IMG/VR virus record: IMGVR_UViG_3300047095_000140
Coordinates: 1 to 25,350 of that record
Source of the DNA: a virus
Strand: one strand, 5' to 3'
DNA: 25,350 nt
Shown here: positions 1-7,773 of the stretch, in pieces
How the letters are laid out: each line of letters opens with the position of its first letter
Position numbering within the stretch: position 1 is the first letter of the stretch
Notes under the pieces: model-generated
The model's database searches: none
What the model was told of the DNA's origin: nothing
The model's input: only the letters and a program-made list of their open reading frames with translations
Translations under genes and position numbers: made by a program

Positions 1-136
1 TCAGATCGAGGGGGGAGGGAGGGCCTTAGCCAGGGCGTGTCGGTCACGGCACCCCCCACGAACAATTTTTTAAAAAAAAAAAAAAAATACCCAGACCAAA
101 AGCCCTTACAAACCAGAAATAGGTCAAATTGTCCTA
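1..136. other. Non-coding low-complexity leader upstream of the packaging genes
   Basis: No credible gene is seen here. The stretch holds a purine run with six consecutive G at 10-15 followed by two GGG runs (17-19, 21-23), six C at 52-57, then six T at 66-71 directly followed by sixteen A at 72-87. The T/A tract would be intrinsically bent or easily melted DNA. Its position just before the terminase small subunit is where phages often keep a packaging recognition site, but I see no clear cohesive-end palindrome or repeated binding boxes. The long homopolymer could also partly reflect assembly or sequencing error. Confidence 0.6.
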
Positions 137-664
137 TTGGCAAACGGGAAACAGTCGTGCTATAAACGGGCTATGTTCAAGTCACTCCCTTTTACACCCC
201 GCGTCGTCAAGGCGACCGAGCAGCGTTTGAACGCTATATATGCTGCTTCTAATTTAGGGTTAAAAGGGGATGCACTGGCGTTAGCAGCGGGGATGCTGCC
301 TACGGAATATAGACAATTGTGCCAATTTGACCCAATGGCCGAGATGGCCGCACAAAAAGGCAAGGCCGATAATGAACTGCAAGCTGCCCGGCGATTGAAC
401 GAGGCGTCTGAAGGCGGCGACGCTAAAGCGAGCCTGGCGATCCTTACGCACGTTCACGGTTGGCAACAAACTTCCAACGTCAACATAAATGTTGAACAGC
501 GGATTAGCATCATATCCGCGCTAGAAGAAGCCAAGTCAAGGGTGATCGAAGGCAGTGCTACAATAGACGAAGCCCCCGAACGCATCAACGGTCGAGGGCT
601 TCTTACCAATAACGATGAGGACACATCGCATGGCTACCAACATTCTAACGCAAGCGCGGCTTAA
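137..664 (+). CDS. Probable terminase small subunit
   Basis: A 175-aa, mostly helical protein directly upstream of the terminase genes, where the DNA-recognition (small) subunit of the packaging motor is expected. Residues about 40-70, with the stretch ALALAAGMLPTEY, look like a helix-turn-helix. A long helical segment follows (residues 75-105), and the C-terminal tail is polar and low in complexity. The role inferred is binding phage DNA at the packaging site and handing it to the large subunit. The start used is TTG at 137 with a weak AGGT at 121-124; ATG at 173 (residue 13) is an alternative with no better ribosome site. The last 35 bases overlap the following HNH gene, so the odd C-terminus may have been remodelled by that insertion. 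The assignment rests mainly on position, as I do not see a diagnostic family signature. Confidence 0.5.
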   Translation: MANGKQSCYKRAMFKSLPFTPRVVKATEQRLNAIYAASNLGLKGDALALAAGMLPTEYRQLCQFDPMAEMAAQKGKADNELQAARRLNEASEGGDAKASLAILTHVHGWQQTSNVNINVEQRISIISALEEAKSRVIEGSATIDEAPERINGRGLLTNNDEDTSHGYQHSNASAA

Positions 665-1148
665 AGAACTCTTGCACTACAACCCTGCAACGGGGCTATT
701 TACGTGGCTGCAAAACAAAGGTACTCAGCGCAAAAACGCTATTGCCGGTTCGCGGCGCGCTAAAGGTTACATTGAGATTAGCATCGACCGCAAATTACAC
801 CGAGCGCATCGGCTTGTGTGGTTGTACGAATACGGCTGTTTTCCCGATGGAGAGATTGACCATATAAACCGCGTTCGGTTTGACAACCGACGCGTTAATA
901 TCCAAGTAGCAACGCGCAGCCAAAACATGCAAAATAGCGGCTTAGGGCGTAATAACGTCTCGGGTCATAGAGGTGTTGGTTGGAATAAACAACACCAAAA
1001 ATGGCGTGCGCGCATAAACATTAACAGCGTAAAAATTTGGCTTGGCAATTTTGATACTGTTGAAGCGGCGGTAGCCGCGTATACTAACGCTGCAAGTATT
1101 CACCACGCATATAGGCTGCAATGCAAAAGCCAATCTACTCCACCATAG
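630..1148 (+). CDS. HNH homing-type endonuclease with AP2 domain, between the terminase genes
   Basis: A 172-aa protein with an HNH nuclease core: His60 in AHRLVW, the EIDHIN motif (Asp77-His78), and Asn residues at 86, 90 and 99. A C-terminal AP2-type DNA-binding domain follows (about residues 111-165, GHRGVGWNKQHQKWRARI, then WLGNFDTVEAAVAAY). HNH-AP2 proteins of this size are typical free-standing phage homing endonucleases that nick or cut an allele lacking them. ATG at 630 is chosen over ATG at 615 because GAGG at 617-620 lies 9 bases before it. The gene overlaps the small terminase gene by 35 bases and the large terminase start by 28 bases. A role in packaging is possible, since HNH proteins accompany some terminases, but the AP2 domain favours homing. 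It shares architecture with the minus-strand gene at 23280-23762. Confidence 0.88.
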   Translation: MATNILTQARLKELLHYNPATGLFTWLQNKGTQRKNAIAGSRRAKGYIEISIDRKLHRAHRLVWLYEYGCFPDGEIDHINRVRFDNRRVNIQVATRSQNMQNSGLGRNNVSGHRGVGWNKQHQKWRARININSVKIWLGNFDTVEAAVAAYTNAASIHHAYRLQCKSQSTPP

Positions 1149-2644
1149 ACGAAGAAAAATTGATGGTGGAGCTGTGGTCGCCCGCGCTTGCGGACGACCC
1201 CGAAGCGTTTGTGTTGTTTGCCTTCCCGTGGGGCCAGAAGAACACACCGCTGCACAAGTTCCGTGGCCCGCGCAAATGGCAACGCGAGGTGCTGCGCGAC
1301 ATTAAGGCGCACATTGCAGGGAACAAGGGCAAGATCCAAATGGACACCCTGCGGGAAGCGGTGTCATCAGGACGCGGGATCGGCAAGTCGGCCTTAGTCT
1401 CTTGGCTGGTGCTGTGGATGCTGACCACCCGCATCGGCGGCAGCGTCATCATCAGCGCCAACTCGGAAAGTCAGTTACGGTCGGTGACTTGGGCCGAGCT
1501 GACCAAGTGGGCGGCGATGACCATCAACAACCATTGGTTTGAGATCAGCGCAACCAAGCTGGTGCCGGCGCAGTGGTTGTGCGAGCTGGTCGAGCGCGAC
1601 CTGAAGAAAGGCACACGTTATTGGGCGGCAGAGGGGAAGCTCTGGTCGGCAGAGAATCCAGACAGCTACGCCGGTGTCCACAATCAAGACGGCATGATGT
1701 TGATCTTCGATGAGTCCAGCGGCATACCCAATCCGATATGGGAAGTCGGTGCCGGGTTCTTTACTGAGAACACGCCGGATCGCTATTGGTTTGCTTTTAG
1801 CAACCCGCGCCGCAACGAAGGCTACTTCTTTGAGTGCTTCCACGCCAAACGGGCGTTTTGGAACACCCGCAGCGTAGACGCGCGCACCGTTGAGGACACC
1901 GACAAGCAGGTCTACGAGCAGATTATTGCAGAATACGGCGAGGATTCGCCGCAAGCCAAGGTCGAGGTGTATGGGGAATTCCCCGACGCGGGCGAGGATC
2001 AGTTTATTAAGCCCATGCTGGTCGAGGATGCCATGCACCGCGAACGCTGGAAGGACACCACGGCACCGATCGTATTAGGCATCGACCCGGCCAGAGGCGG
2101 CGCTGACTCGACCGTGCTGGTGGTGCGCCAAGGGCGCGACATTGTGGCGATCAAACGCTACTCGGGCGAGGACACCATGACCATCGTCGGACGGGTAATC
2201 GACGCCATCGAGGAATTCAAACCCACGCTGTCGATTATCGACGAAGGTGGCCTGGGTTACGGCATACTTGACAGGCTGACAGAGCAGCGTTATAAGGTAC
2301 GCGGGGTAAACTTTGGCTGGAAGGCCAAGAACTCCATTATGTGGGGCAACAAGCGGGCTGAAATGTGGGGCACCATGAAGGAATGGCTGAAAACAGCATC
2401 CATTCCGAGCGACCGTCAGCTAAAAGCCGATCTGGTTGGCCCCATGAAGAAGCCTAACAGCAGCGGCACCATTTTCCTTGAGGGGAAAAAAGAGATGCGT
2501 AGTCGTGGATTGGCCTCACCGGACGCTGCTGACGCGCTAGCCGTCACTTTTGCCTTCCCCGTTGCACACCGCGAGTATCGCGAAGCAACCCGGCGCCCCG
2601 CGTCATCCCACGCCAGCGTAACCAACTCTTGGATGGGTTCCTAA
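1121..2644 (+). CDS. Terminase large subunit (packaging ATPase and nuclease)
   Basis: A 507-aa protein with both parts of a large terminase. The N-terminal ATPase has a Walker A-type loop SGRGIGKS at residues 83-90 and a Walker B MMLIFDES at 192-199, with Glu198 the likely catalytic carboxylate. The C-terminal RNase H-like nuclease has LGIDPARGGADST around 319-331 (Asp322), a second acidic strand IIDEGG (Asp374) and SPDAADALA (Asp468/Asp471). It docks on the portal, pumps DNA into the prohead and cuts concatemers. ATG at 1121 has AGG at 1113-1115; ATG at 1163 (residue 15) is an alternative that would remove the overlap with the HNH gene. The length is normal for the family. No intein or truncation is seen. 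Confidence 0.96.
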   Translation: MQKPIYSTIDEEKLMVELWSPALADDPEAFVLFAFPWGQKNTPLHKFRGPRKWQREVLRDIKAHIAGNKGKIQMDTLREAVSSGRGIGKSALVSWLVLWMLTTRIGGSVIISANSESQLRSVTWAELTKWAAMTINNHWFEISATKLVPAQWLCELVERDLKKGTRYWAAEGKLWSAENPDSYAGVHNQDGMMLIFDESSGIPNPIWEVGAGFFTENTPDRYWFAFSNPRRNEGYFFECFHAKRAFWNTRSVDARTVEDTDKQVYEQIIAEYGEDSPQAKVEVYGEFPDAGEDQFIKPMLVEDAMHRERWKDTTAPIVLGIDPARGGADSTVLVVRQGRDIVAIKRYSGEDTMTIVGRVIDAIEEFKPTLSIIDEGGLGYGILDRLTEQRYKVRGVNFGWKAKNSIMWGNKRAEMWGTMKEWLKTASIPSDRQLKADLVGPMKKPNSSGTIFLEGKKEMRSRGLASPDAADALAVTFAFPVAHREYREATRRPASSHASVTNSWMGS

Positions 2645-2645
2645 C

Positions 2646-2789
2646 ATGCCCCTCGTCAAATCAAAATCACCCGTTGCCTTTCGCAAGAACATCAAGGCAG
2701 AAGTAGCCGCCGGAAAACCAATAAAGCAAGCGGTGGCGATAAGTTACGCGGTCAAGCGCGCTGCGGCGGCTAAAAAGAAAGGCAAGTAG
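2646..2789 (+). CDS. Small basic phage protein (47 aa), function unknown
   Basis: A 47-aa open frame packed between the large terminase (stop at 2644) and the portal (GTG at 2789, sharing one base with this stop). The protein begins MPLVKSKSPVAFRKNIKAE, contains GKPIKQAVAISYAVKR and ends in a Lys/Ala-rich tail (AAAAKKKGK), giving a strong positive charge. The pattern, an MPL-K-S start, a short helix, G-K-P-x-K-Q-A-V-A-I and a basic tail, resembles a small protein I have seen in many phage genomes near packaging and portal genes. I know of no demonstrated function. Nucleic-acid binding is only a guess from charge. The tight spacing on both sides and lack of stops support a real gene. Confidence 0.8.
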   Translation: MPLVKSKSPVAFRKNIKAEVAAGKPIKQAVAISYAVKRAAAAKKKGK

Positions 2790-5026
2790 TGGCATATCAA
2801 GACACAGGCATTAACGAAGCGGGCGCAGTCTCGTCAGGCGGCACTAAGTCTGACCGTGACAACGGCGAGATGCTGGCGACCATGCGGACGCGCCTGACGA
2901 TGGCAATCGCCGCGTATTCGGATAGCCGTGAGGACGAGCTGGACGACCTGCGCTTTCGTGCTGCATCACCAGATAATCAATGGCAGTGGCCCGCTGACGT
3001 GCTGGCAACCCGCGGCTCGGTGCAAGGCCAGACGATCAACGCCAGACCTTGCCTGACCATTAATAAGCTGCCGCAGCATGTGCTGCAAGTGACCAACGAC
3101 CAGCGCCAGAACCGGCCCAGTGGCAAGGTAATACCGGCTGACGACAAGGCCGACATTGAAGTGGCCGAAATATTCAACGGTCTGGTGCGGCACATCGAGT
3201 ATATCTCGGACGCGGACGTGGCCTACGACACCGCGTGCGACAACCAGGTCACCTTCGGTGAGGGTTACTTCCGCATCCTGACCGAATACTGCGACGACAA
3301 CACGTTTGAGCAGGATTTGCGGATTGGGCGCATCCGCGACAGTTTTAGCGTCTACATGGATCCCACAATCCAAGATCCCTGCGGTTCGGACGCCGAATGG
3401 TGCTTCATCAATCAAGAAATTACCAAAGACGAATACGAACGCGAGTTTCCCAATGCCGCGACACTCTCAAGCCTGCAATACGGCGTGGGCGACGGGCAGT
3501 TAAACGCGTGGATTAACCAAGACACGGTAAGAATCGCGGAATACTTCTACATCAAGCATGAAGCCAAGAAGCTCAACCAATACCCCGGTGGAATGACCGC
3601 AATAGCGGGGTCGCCCGAGGCCAAACAGATTGAAATGATGGGTTTGGCTGCAACAAGAACCCGAGATGTGGACGTTCGGACGGTCAAATGGTGCAAAACC
3701 AACGGTTTTGAGGTGTTAGAAGAACGCGATTGGGCGGGCAAATACATCCCCGTTATCCGCGTAATTGGCAACGAATTTGAGATTGATGGTCGCATGTACG
3801 TCAGCGGGCTGGTGCGTAACGCCAAAGACGCGCAGCGCATGTATAACTATTGGGTTAGCCAAGAGGCCGAGATGCTGGCGTTGGCACCCAAGGCACCGTT
3901 TATTGGCTACGGTGGTCAATTTGAGGGTTACGAGCAACAGTGGAAAACGGCCAACATCAACAACTGGCCGTATCTGGAAGTCAATCCCGATGTGACCGAC
4001 GGGCAAGGTGGCCCGCTGCCGCTGCCGTCAAGGGCGCAGCCGCCGATGGCCTCCAGTGGCCTCCTGCAAGCCAAGGCGGGGGCGTCAGACGACATTAAAA
4101 GCTCGACGGGGCAGTATGACTCCAGCTTGGGCGCCACCAGCAACGAACGCTCTGGGCGCGCCATCTTGGCGCGTGAAAAACAGTCGGATACCGGCACCTA
4201 TCACTACGTGGACAACCTGGCGCGCGCCATTCGCTACGCCACACGGCAACTGGTTGATCTGATTCCAAAGATCTACGACACGCAACGCATCGCCCGCATC
4301 ATTGGGCTGGACGGCGAAACGGATCAGGCTATGATTGACCCGACGCAACCGATGCCGGTCAAGAAGATTCAGAACGAGCAAGGCATTGTCATTAAGAAAA
4401 TCTACAACCCCAACGTCGGCAAATACGACGTGGCGGTGACGGTTGGCCCAAGCTACATGACCAAGCGCCAAGAATCGCTGGACGCCATGAGCCAACTGCT
4501 GCAAGGCAACCCGCAACTGTGGGCGGTGGCCGGTGACCTGTTCATCAAACACATGGATTGGCCGGGCGCACAGGAAATGGCAAAACGCTTTGCCAAGACG
4601 ATTGACCCCAAACTGCTGTCCGACGAGGACGATCCGGCATTGCAAGCGGCCAACCAGCAGATGCAGGCAATGGGGCAAGAAATGCAGCAGATGCAACAGA
4701 TGCTGCAAAACGTCAGCCAGTCGATGGAAGCGCAGACGTTGAAGGTCAAAGAGTTTGAGGCCGAGGTTAAAGCCTACGATGCGGAAACCAAACGCATCAG
4801 CGCGGTGCAGGCCGGAATGAGCGAAGAACAGATCCAAGACATTGCAATGGGCGTGGTCGCGGCGGCAATGGAATCGCAAAGCATGATGAACCAGATGCCG
4901 GAGATGCGCGAAGAATCTATGCCTATGCAACCGGAACAAATGCCACCCGAAATGATGCCGCCTGAAATGATGCCGCCTGAAATGATGCCACCGCAAGGGA
5001 TGCCACCGATGGGAGCGCCACAGTGA
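2789..5026 (+). CDS. P22-type portal protein
   Basis: A 745-aa protein, close to the 725 aa of P22 gp1. It forms the dodecameric ring at one head vertex through which DNA enters and leaves. The N-terminal third has family features (TINARPCLTINKLPQHVLQVTNDQRQNRP around residues 73-101), and the conserved ERSGRAI motif lies at about 453-459. The C-terminal part, about 615-680, is a Gln/Met-rich predicted coiled coil (QQMQAMGQEMQQMQQM), matching the helical barrel that P22 portal extends into the head. The last 30 residues are a Pro-Met-Glu tandem repeat. The start is GTG at 2789, overlapping the preceding stop by one base, so translation is probably coupled. It lies in the usual order between terminase and scaffold/coat genes. 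Confidence 0.95.
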   Translation: MAYQDTGINEAGAVSSGGTKSDRDNGEMLATMRTRLTMAIAAYSDSREDELDDLRFRAASPDNQWQWPADVLATRGSVQGQTINARPCLTINKLPQHVLQVTNDQRQNRPSGKVIPADDKADIEVAEIFNGLVRHIEYISDADVAYDTACDNQVTFGEGYFRILTEYCDDNTFEQDLRIGRIRDSFSVYMDPTIQDPCGSDAEWCFINQEITKDEYEREFPNAATLSSLQYGVGDGQLNAWINQDTVRIAEYFYIKHEAKKLNQYPGGMTAIAGSPEAKQIEMMGLAATRTRDVDVRTVKWCKTNGFEVLEERDWAGKYIPVIRVIGNEFEIDGRMYVSGLVRNAKDAQRMYNYWVSQEAEMLALAPKAPFIGYGGQFEGYEQQWKTANINNWPYLEVNPDVTDGQGGPLPLPSRAQPPMASSGLLQAKAGASDDIKSSTGQYDSSLGATSNERSGRAILAREKQSDTGTYHYVDNLARAIRYATRQLVDLIPKIYDTQRIARIIGLDGETDQAMIDPTQPMPVKKIQNEQGIVIKKIYNPNVGKYDVAVTVGPSYMTKRQESLDAMSQLLQGNPQLWAVAGDLFIKHMDWPGAQEMAKRFAKTIDPKLLSDEDDPALQAANQQMQAMGQEMQQMQQMLQNVSQSMEAQTLKVKEFEAEVKAYDAETKRISAVQAGMSEEQIQDIAMGVVAAAMESQSMMNQMPEMREESMPMQPEQMPPEMMPPEMMPPEMMPPQGMPPMGAPQ
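4937..5008 (+). repeat. Tandem repeat encoding the Pro-Met-rich portal tail
   Basis: Within the 3' end of the portal gene, a unit of 15 bases encoding P-P-E-M-M is repeated about three times, flanked by degenerate copies (Q-M-P-P-E-M-M before, P-P-Q-G-M-P-P-M after). Copies differ only by a few third-position or single-base changes (CCACCC versus CCGCCT), so repeat number could change by slippage. It adds an extended, probably disordered tail after the coiled coil. Confidence 0.85.
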
Positions 5027-5385
5027 AATGCACCGACTTTTTAGGGATGCTGTTTTTGGCGCGAGATGTAGCGCACTCGGTACACCTCAACACCCGCAGC
5101 TACTCCAAGCATGTAGCCTTAAACATCTTCTACGAGCGCATTGTGAGCGCTGCCGACGACTTTGCCGAAGCCTATCAAGGGCGGCATGGTTTAATCGGCC
5201 CGATCTCGCTCATGTCGGCCAAGAAAACCGCCAACATCATCGAGTTTCTGGAAGATCAGTTGAAGGAAATTGAAGCGGCTCGGTATGATATTGTGGATAA
5301 GTCTGACAGTTCGCTGCAACAGCTCATCGACAACATCATTGAAGTATACCTTCGCACGCTCTACAAACTTCGCTTTCTTGCTTGA
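5023..5385 (+). CDS. Phage protein of unknown function (resembles DUF5856-type)
   Basis: A 120-aa, largely helical protein with conserved-looking segments FLGMLFLARDVAHSVHLNT, YQGRHGLIGP and a C-terminal helix LIDNIIEVYLRTLYKLRFL. The layout (L-A-R-D-x-A-H-x-x-H-L, then a second long helix with A-L-N-x-F-Y-E, then Y-Q-G-R-x-G) recalls the phage family catalogued as DUF5856, a four-helix, Dps/ferritin-like arrangement. I cannot verify that membership here. The start is GTG at 5023 preceded by GGGAG at 5011-5015; it overlaps the portal stop by four bases. Its place between portal and scaffold suggests late expression. No function is proposed. Confidence 0.85.
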   Translation: MKCTDFLGMLFLARDVAHSVHLNTRSYSKHVALNIFYERIVSAADDFAEAYQGRHGLIGPISLMSAKKTANIIEFLEDQLKEIEAARYDIVDKSDSSLQQLIDNIIEVYLRTLYKLRFLA

Positions 5386-5393
5386 GGACAATC

Positions 5394-5666
5394 ATGTCAG
5401 CCACCTATGAACGTATCACCGCATCGCATCAAATTAAAGTTGGGTTTACGGTTTTAAAAGGCATTTTTATTAGCGCCGCAAGCGCAACGCCAACCATTAC
5501 CATTTACGATTCTGGCACCGCAAACACTTCTGACCCGATCATAATTGGCGTGTTTACCCCAACAGCGGCAACTAATCACACTTTTACCGCAAACGGCATA
5601 ACGGCATCTAAAGGGCTTTACGTTGTTATATCGGGAACGGTAGCAGCAACACTCTTTTTTGAATAA
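5394..5666 (+). CDS. Small beta-rich protein of the head gene block, function unknown
   Basis: A 90-aa protein, starting MSATYERITASHQIKVG, predicted to be almost entirely beta strands (GIFISAAS, TITIYDSGTA, LYVVISGTVAATLFF). Short beta-sandwich proteins of this kind, with an alternating S/T/G/V pattern and I-x-x-Y-D-S-G-T-A, are common next to coat genes in phages and could be minor virion or decoration proteins; this is inference only. ATG at 5394 is chosen because GAGGA at 5384-5388 lies 5 bases upstream; a TTG at 5382 is possible but lies in the previous gene's stop region. The codon use is somewhat more AT-rich than that of the flanking genes. Confidence 0.75.
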   Translation: MSATYERITASHQIKVGFTVLKGIFISAASATPTITIYDSGTANTSDPIIIGVFTPTAATNHTFTANGITASKGLYVVISGTVAATLFFE

Positions 5667-5671
5667 CCGTA

Positions 5672-5688
5672 CTGGCGCGGTACGCCAG
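5672..5688 (+). other. Short hairpin upstream of the scaffold gene
   Basis: A perfect 6-bp inverted repeat, CTGGCG and CGCCAG, separated by CGGTA. It lies between the stop at 5666 and the AAGGA ribosome site at 5696-5700 of the scaffold gene. There is no T-run after it, so it is not a standard terminator; it may be an mRNA stability or processing element. Confidence 0.4.
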
Positions 5689-5708
5689 GGATTCTAAGGA
5701 ATCAAGCC

Positions 5709-6488
5709 ATGTCTGACGAAGTAATAGCGGAACAACCCGCGCCGGAACAGGCCGCAACGGCTGCGCCTGAACCCATAGCAAATGCGCCGGAAGCAGCAGA
5801 AGCATCCGAAGGTGACGTTAAGGAAACTCCAAAGGTATTTACCCAAGAGGATCTAGACGCAGCCATCGGCAAGAGGCTTGCAAGAGAACAAAGAAAGTGG
5901 GAGCGCGAAGCAAGGCAGGCCGAAGCACCAAAGCCTATCCCTGTGGAGCATGTAAAGCCGGAACAATATACGACGACCGAGGAATACGTTGATGCCTTGA
6001 CGACTTCCAAAGCCGCGCAGATTGTCCAGCAGCAACAGTTTGCGAAACAGCAACAGGAATTGTTGGGGAACTATCACGACAAAGAAGAAGATGCGCGGAG
6101 TAAATACGAGGACTTTGAACAGGTCGCGTACAACCCCAAGCTACCGATCACCGATGTGATGGCCCAGACAATTCAAGCCTCGGATAACGGCCCCGATATT
6201 GCATACTATCTCGGCACAAACCCCAAGGAAGCTGACCGCATCGCCCGACTTCAACCGTTCTTGCAGGCAAAAGAAATAGGAAAATTGGAAGCGAAAATTG
6301 CTTCTGAACCCGTTACAAAACGCACATCCAGCGCACCTGCGCCGATTTCACCCGTTACAGCTCGCGGAAGTCAATCCAGCGGTTTTGATACCACCGACCC
6401 ACGGTCAATTAAGACAATGACCACAAGCCAGTGGATCGAAGCTGAGAGAGCCAGACAAGTGAAAAAGCAGGAAGCTAGGAACCGCTAA
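5709..6488 (+). CDS. Scaffolding-like protein
   Basis: A 259-aa, highly charged, helical protein directly before the coat gene, the normal place for the P22 gp8-type scaffold that directs procapsid assembly and then leaves. Residues 1-45 are an Ala/Pro/Glu-rich acidic extension. Residues about 47-75 form a charged helix (DLDAAIGKRLAREQRKWERE), and 100-125 a Gln-rich coiled coil (IVQQQQFAKQQQEL). The C-terminus is basic and short-helical (QWIEAERARQVKKQEARNR), matching the basic helix-turn-helix coat-binding end known in P22 scaffold. The segment DNGPDIAYYLGTNPKEADRI is typical of scaffold-like proteins in related phages. Strong ribosome site AAGGA at 5696-5700. No protease domain is seen. Confidence 0.85.
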   Translation: MSDEVIAEQPAPEQAATAAPEPIANAPEAAEASEGDVKETPKVFTQEDLDAAIGKRLAREQRKWEREARQAEAPKPIPVEHVKPEQYTTTEEYVDALTTSKAAQIVQQQQFAKQQQELLGNYHDKEEDARSKYEDFEQVAYNPKLPITDVMAQTIQASDNGPDIAYYLGTNPKEADRIARLQPFLQAKEIGKLEAKIASEPVTKRTSSAPAPISPVTARGSQSSGFDTTDPRSIKTMTTSQWIEAERARQVKKQEARNR

Positions 6489-6508
6489 TTACTTTTTAGG
6501 AGTTTTTC

Positions 6509-7720
6509 ATGGCTAACAGCCTACTGACCATTGATATGATAACGAGGAAGTGTCTCGAAATACTTGAGAACAACCTTGTCCTTTCACGTAACGTGAACAA
6601 AGAATACGACGACAGCTTTGCCGTCGAAGGTGCCAAGATTGGCTCGACCCTGCGGATTCGTCTGCCGGATCGTGCGCTGGTGACCGACGGCGCCGCCCTG
6701 CAAGTGCAGGACGACAACGAGCAGTACACCACGCTGACGGTTTCTAGCCAGAAGCACATCGGCATTAACTTTACCTCTGCCGAACTGACTATGCAGTTGG
6801 ACGATTTCGCGGAACGTGTTTTGAAGCCGCGTATCAGCCAATTGGCGTCCAGTGTGGATGCTGACGTTGCCAACGCCTACAAGTCTATTTTCAACACCGT
6901 AGGCACTCCGGGCACCACGCCCGCCACCGCGCTGGTTCTGTTGCAAGCGCAGCAGAAGCTGAACGAGTCGGCGGCTCCCATGTCGCCGCGCTACGCGACT
7001 GTCAACCCCGCCGCTAACGCTGGCCTGGTCAACGGCATGACCGGTTTCTTTAACCCGACGGGCACGATTTCCCGCCAGTTCAAGACCGGCATGATGGGTG
7101 AGGGTGTTCTTGGCTTTGACGAAATGAATATGTCTCAGTCAATTGTCAACCACACCACGGGCAGTCGTGCGGGCACCATTCTGGTAAACGGTGCGGTTAG
7201 CACGCAAGGGCAAGCCACCATCAGCATTGACGGTCTTACCGGTGCAACTGACACGGTAACTGCTGGTGATGTGTTTACCATTGCTGGCGTGTATGCGGTC
7301 AACCCGCAGACCCGTCTTAGCACTGGTAGCCTGCAACAGTTTGTCGTGACTGCGGCGCAAACGGGTGCTGGTAATGCTTTGGCAAACATGGCTATCTCGC
7401 CGCCCATGTACACGGCCTCAAATGCGCTGGCAACCATTGATGCGTTCCCCGCTGACAACGCTGCGGTGACGTTCGTGGGAACCGCGTCAACCGTGTATCC
7501 GCAAAACTTGGTCTATCACAAGAACGCGATTACGCTGGCTACGGCTGACCTCTTGCTCCCGCAAGGTGTCGATATGGCTTCGCGTCAAGTGCATAACGGG
7601 ATCTCGATGCGTATCGTGCGTCAATACGATATTAACAACGACCGTATGCCTTGCCGTGTCGATGTGCTGTATGGTTTCAACACCATTCGCCCACCGATGG
7701 CTTGCCGTATTTTTGGGTAA
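6509..7720 (+). CDS. Major coat protein, P22 gp5-like
   Basis: A 403-aa coat protein (P22 gp5 is 430 aa). The N-terminal arm and helix (MANSLLTIDMITRKCLEILENN) and the strand KIGSTLRIRLPDRALV match the HK97-fold opening of the P22 coat family. A Gly/Thr/Val-rich beta segment at about residues 220-300, including DVFTIAGVYAVNPQTR, corresponds to the P22 insertion (I) domain. The C-terminal region has GISMRIVRQYDINNDRMPCRVDVLYGF. Hundreds of copies build the icosahedral shell with the scaffold. AGGAG at 6498-6502 lies 6 bases from ATG, giving strong translation. The gene is GC-rich with high codon bias, as expected for the most abundant virion protein, and is followed by a hairpin at 7728-7748. 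Confidence 0.95.
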   Translation: MANSLLTIDMITRKCLEILENNLVLSRNVNKEYDDSFAVEGAKIGSTLRIRLPDRALVTDGAALQVQDDNEQYTTLTVSSQKHIGINFTSAELTMQLDDFAERVLKPRISQLASSVDADVANAYKSIFNTVGTPGTTPATALVLLQAQQKLNESAAPMSPRYATVNPAANAGLVNGMTGFFNPTGTISRQFKTGMMGEGVLGFDEMNMSQSIVNHTTGSRAGTILVNGAVSTQGQATISIDGLTGATDTVTAGDVFTIAGVYAVNPQTRLSTGSLQQFVVTAAQTGAGNALANMAISPPMYTASNALATIDAFPADNAAVTFVGTASTVYPQNLVYHKNAITLATADLLLPQGVDMASRQVHNGISMRIVRQYDINNDRMPCRVDVLYGFNTIRPPMACRIFG

Positions 7721-7727
7721 TAGAATT

Positions 7728-7760
7728 GCTCCCGCCTAGCGCGGGGGCATCTTAATTTTT
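7728..7760 (+). terminator. Hairpin with T-rich tail after the coat gene, possible weak terminator
   Basis: An 8-bp stem (GCTCCCGC with GCGGGGGC, one G-T wobble) closes a 5-base loop, CTAGC, at 7728-7748 just after the coat stop. It is followed by ATCTTAATTTTT. The T-run begins a few bases late, so this could be a leaky terminator or a 3' stabilising stem that protects abundant coat mRNA. AGGAG of the next gene starts at 7761. Confidence 0.55.
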
Positions 7761-7773
7761 AGGAGAAACAATC

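Noticed and set aside
1475-2038. 187-codon minus-strand frame opposite the large terminase
   Set aside because: Fully inside a conserved gene, no start signal, and no domain features.
4085-4996. Long open frame of 303 codons on the minus strand opposite the portal gene
   Set aside because: Composition is dominated by His, Arg, Phe and Leu (HHFRRHHFRRHHFGW), a frame shadow of the Met/Pro/Glu-coding repeat and GC-rich codons; no ribosome site and no recognisable domain.
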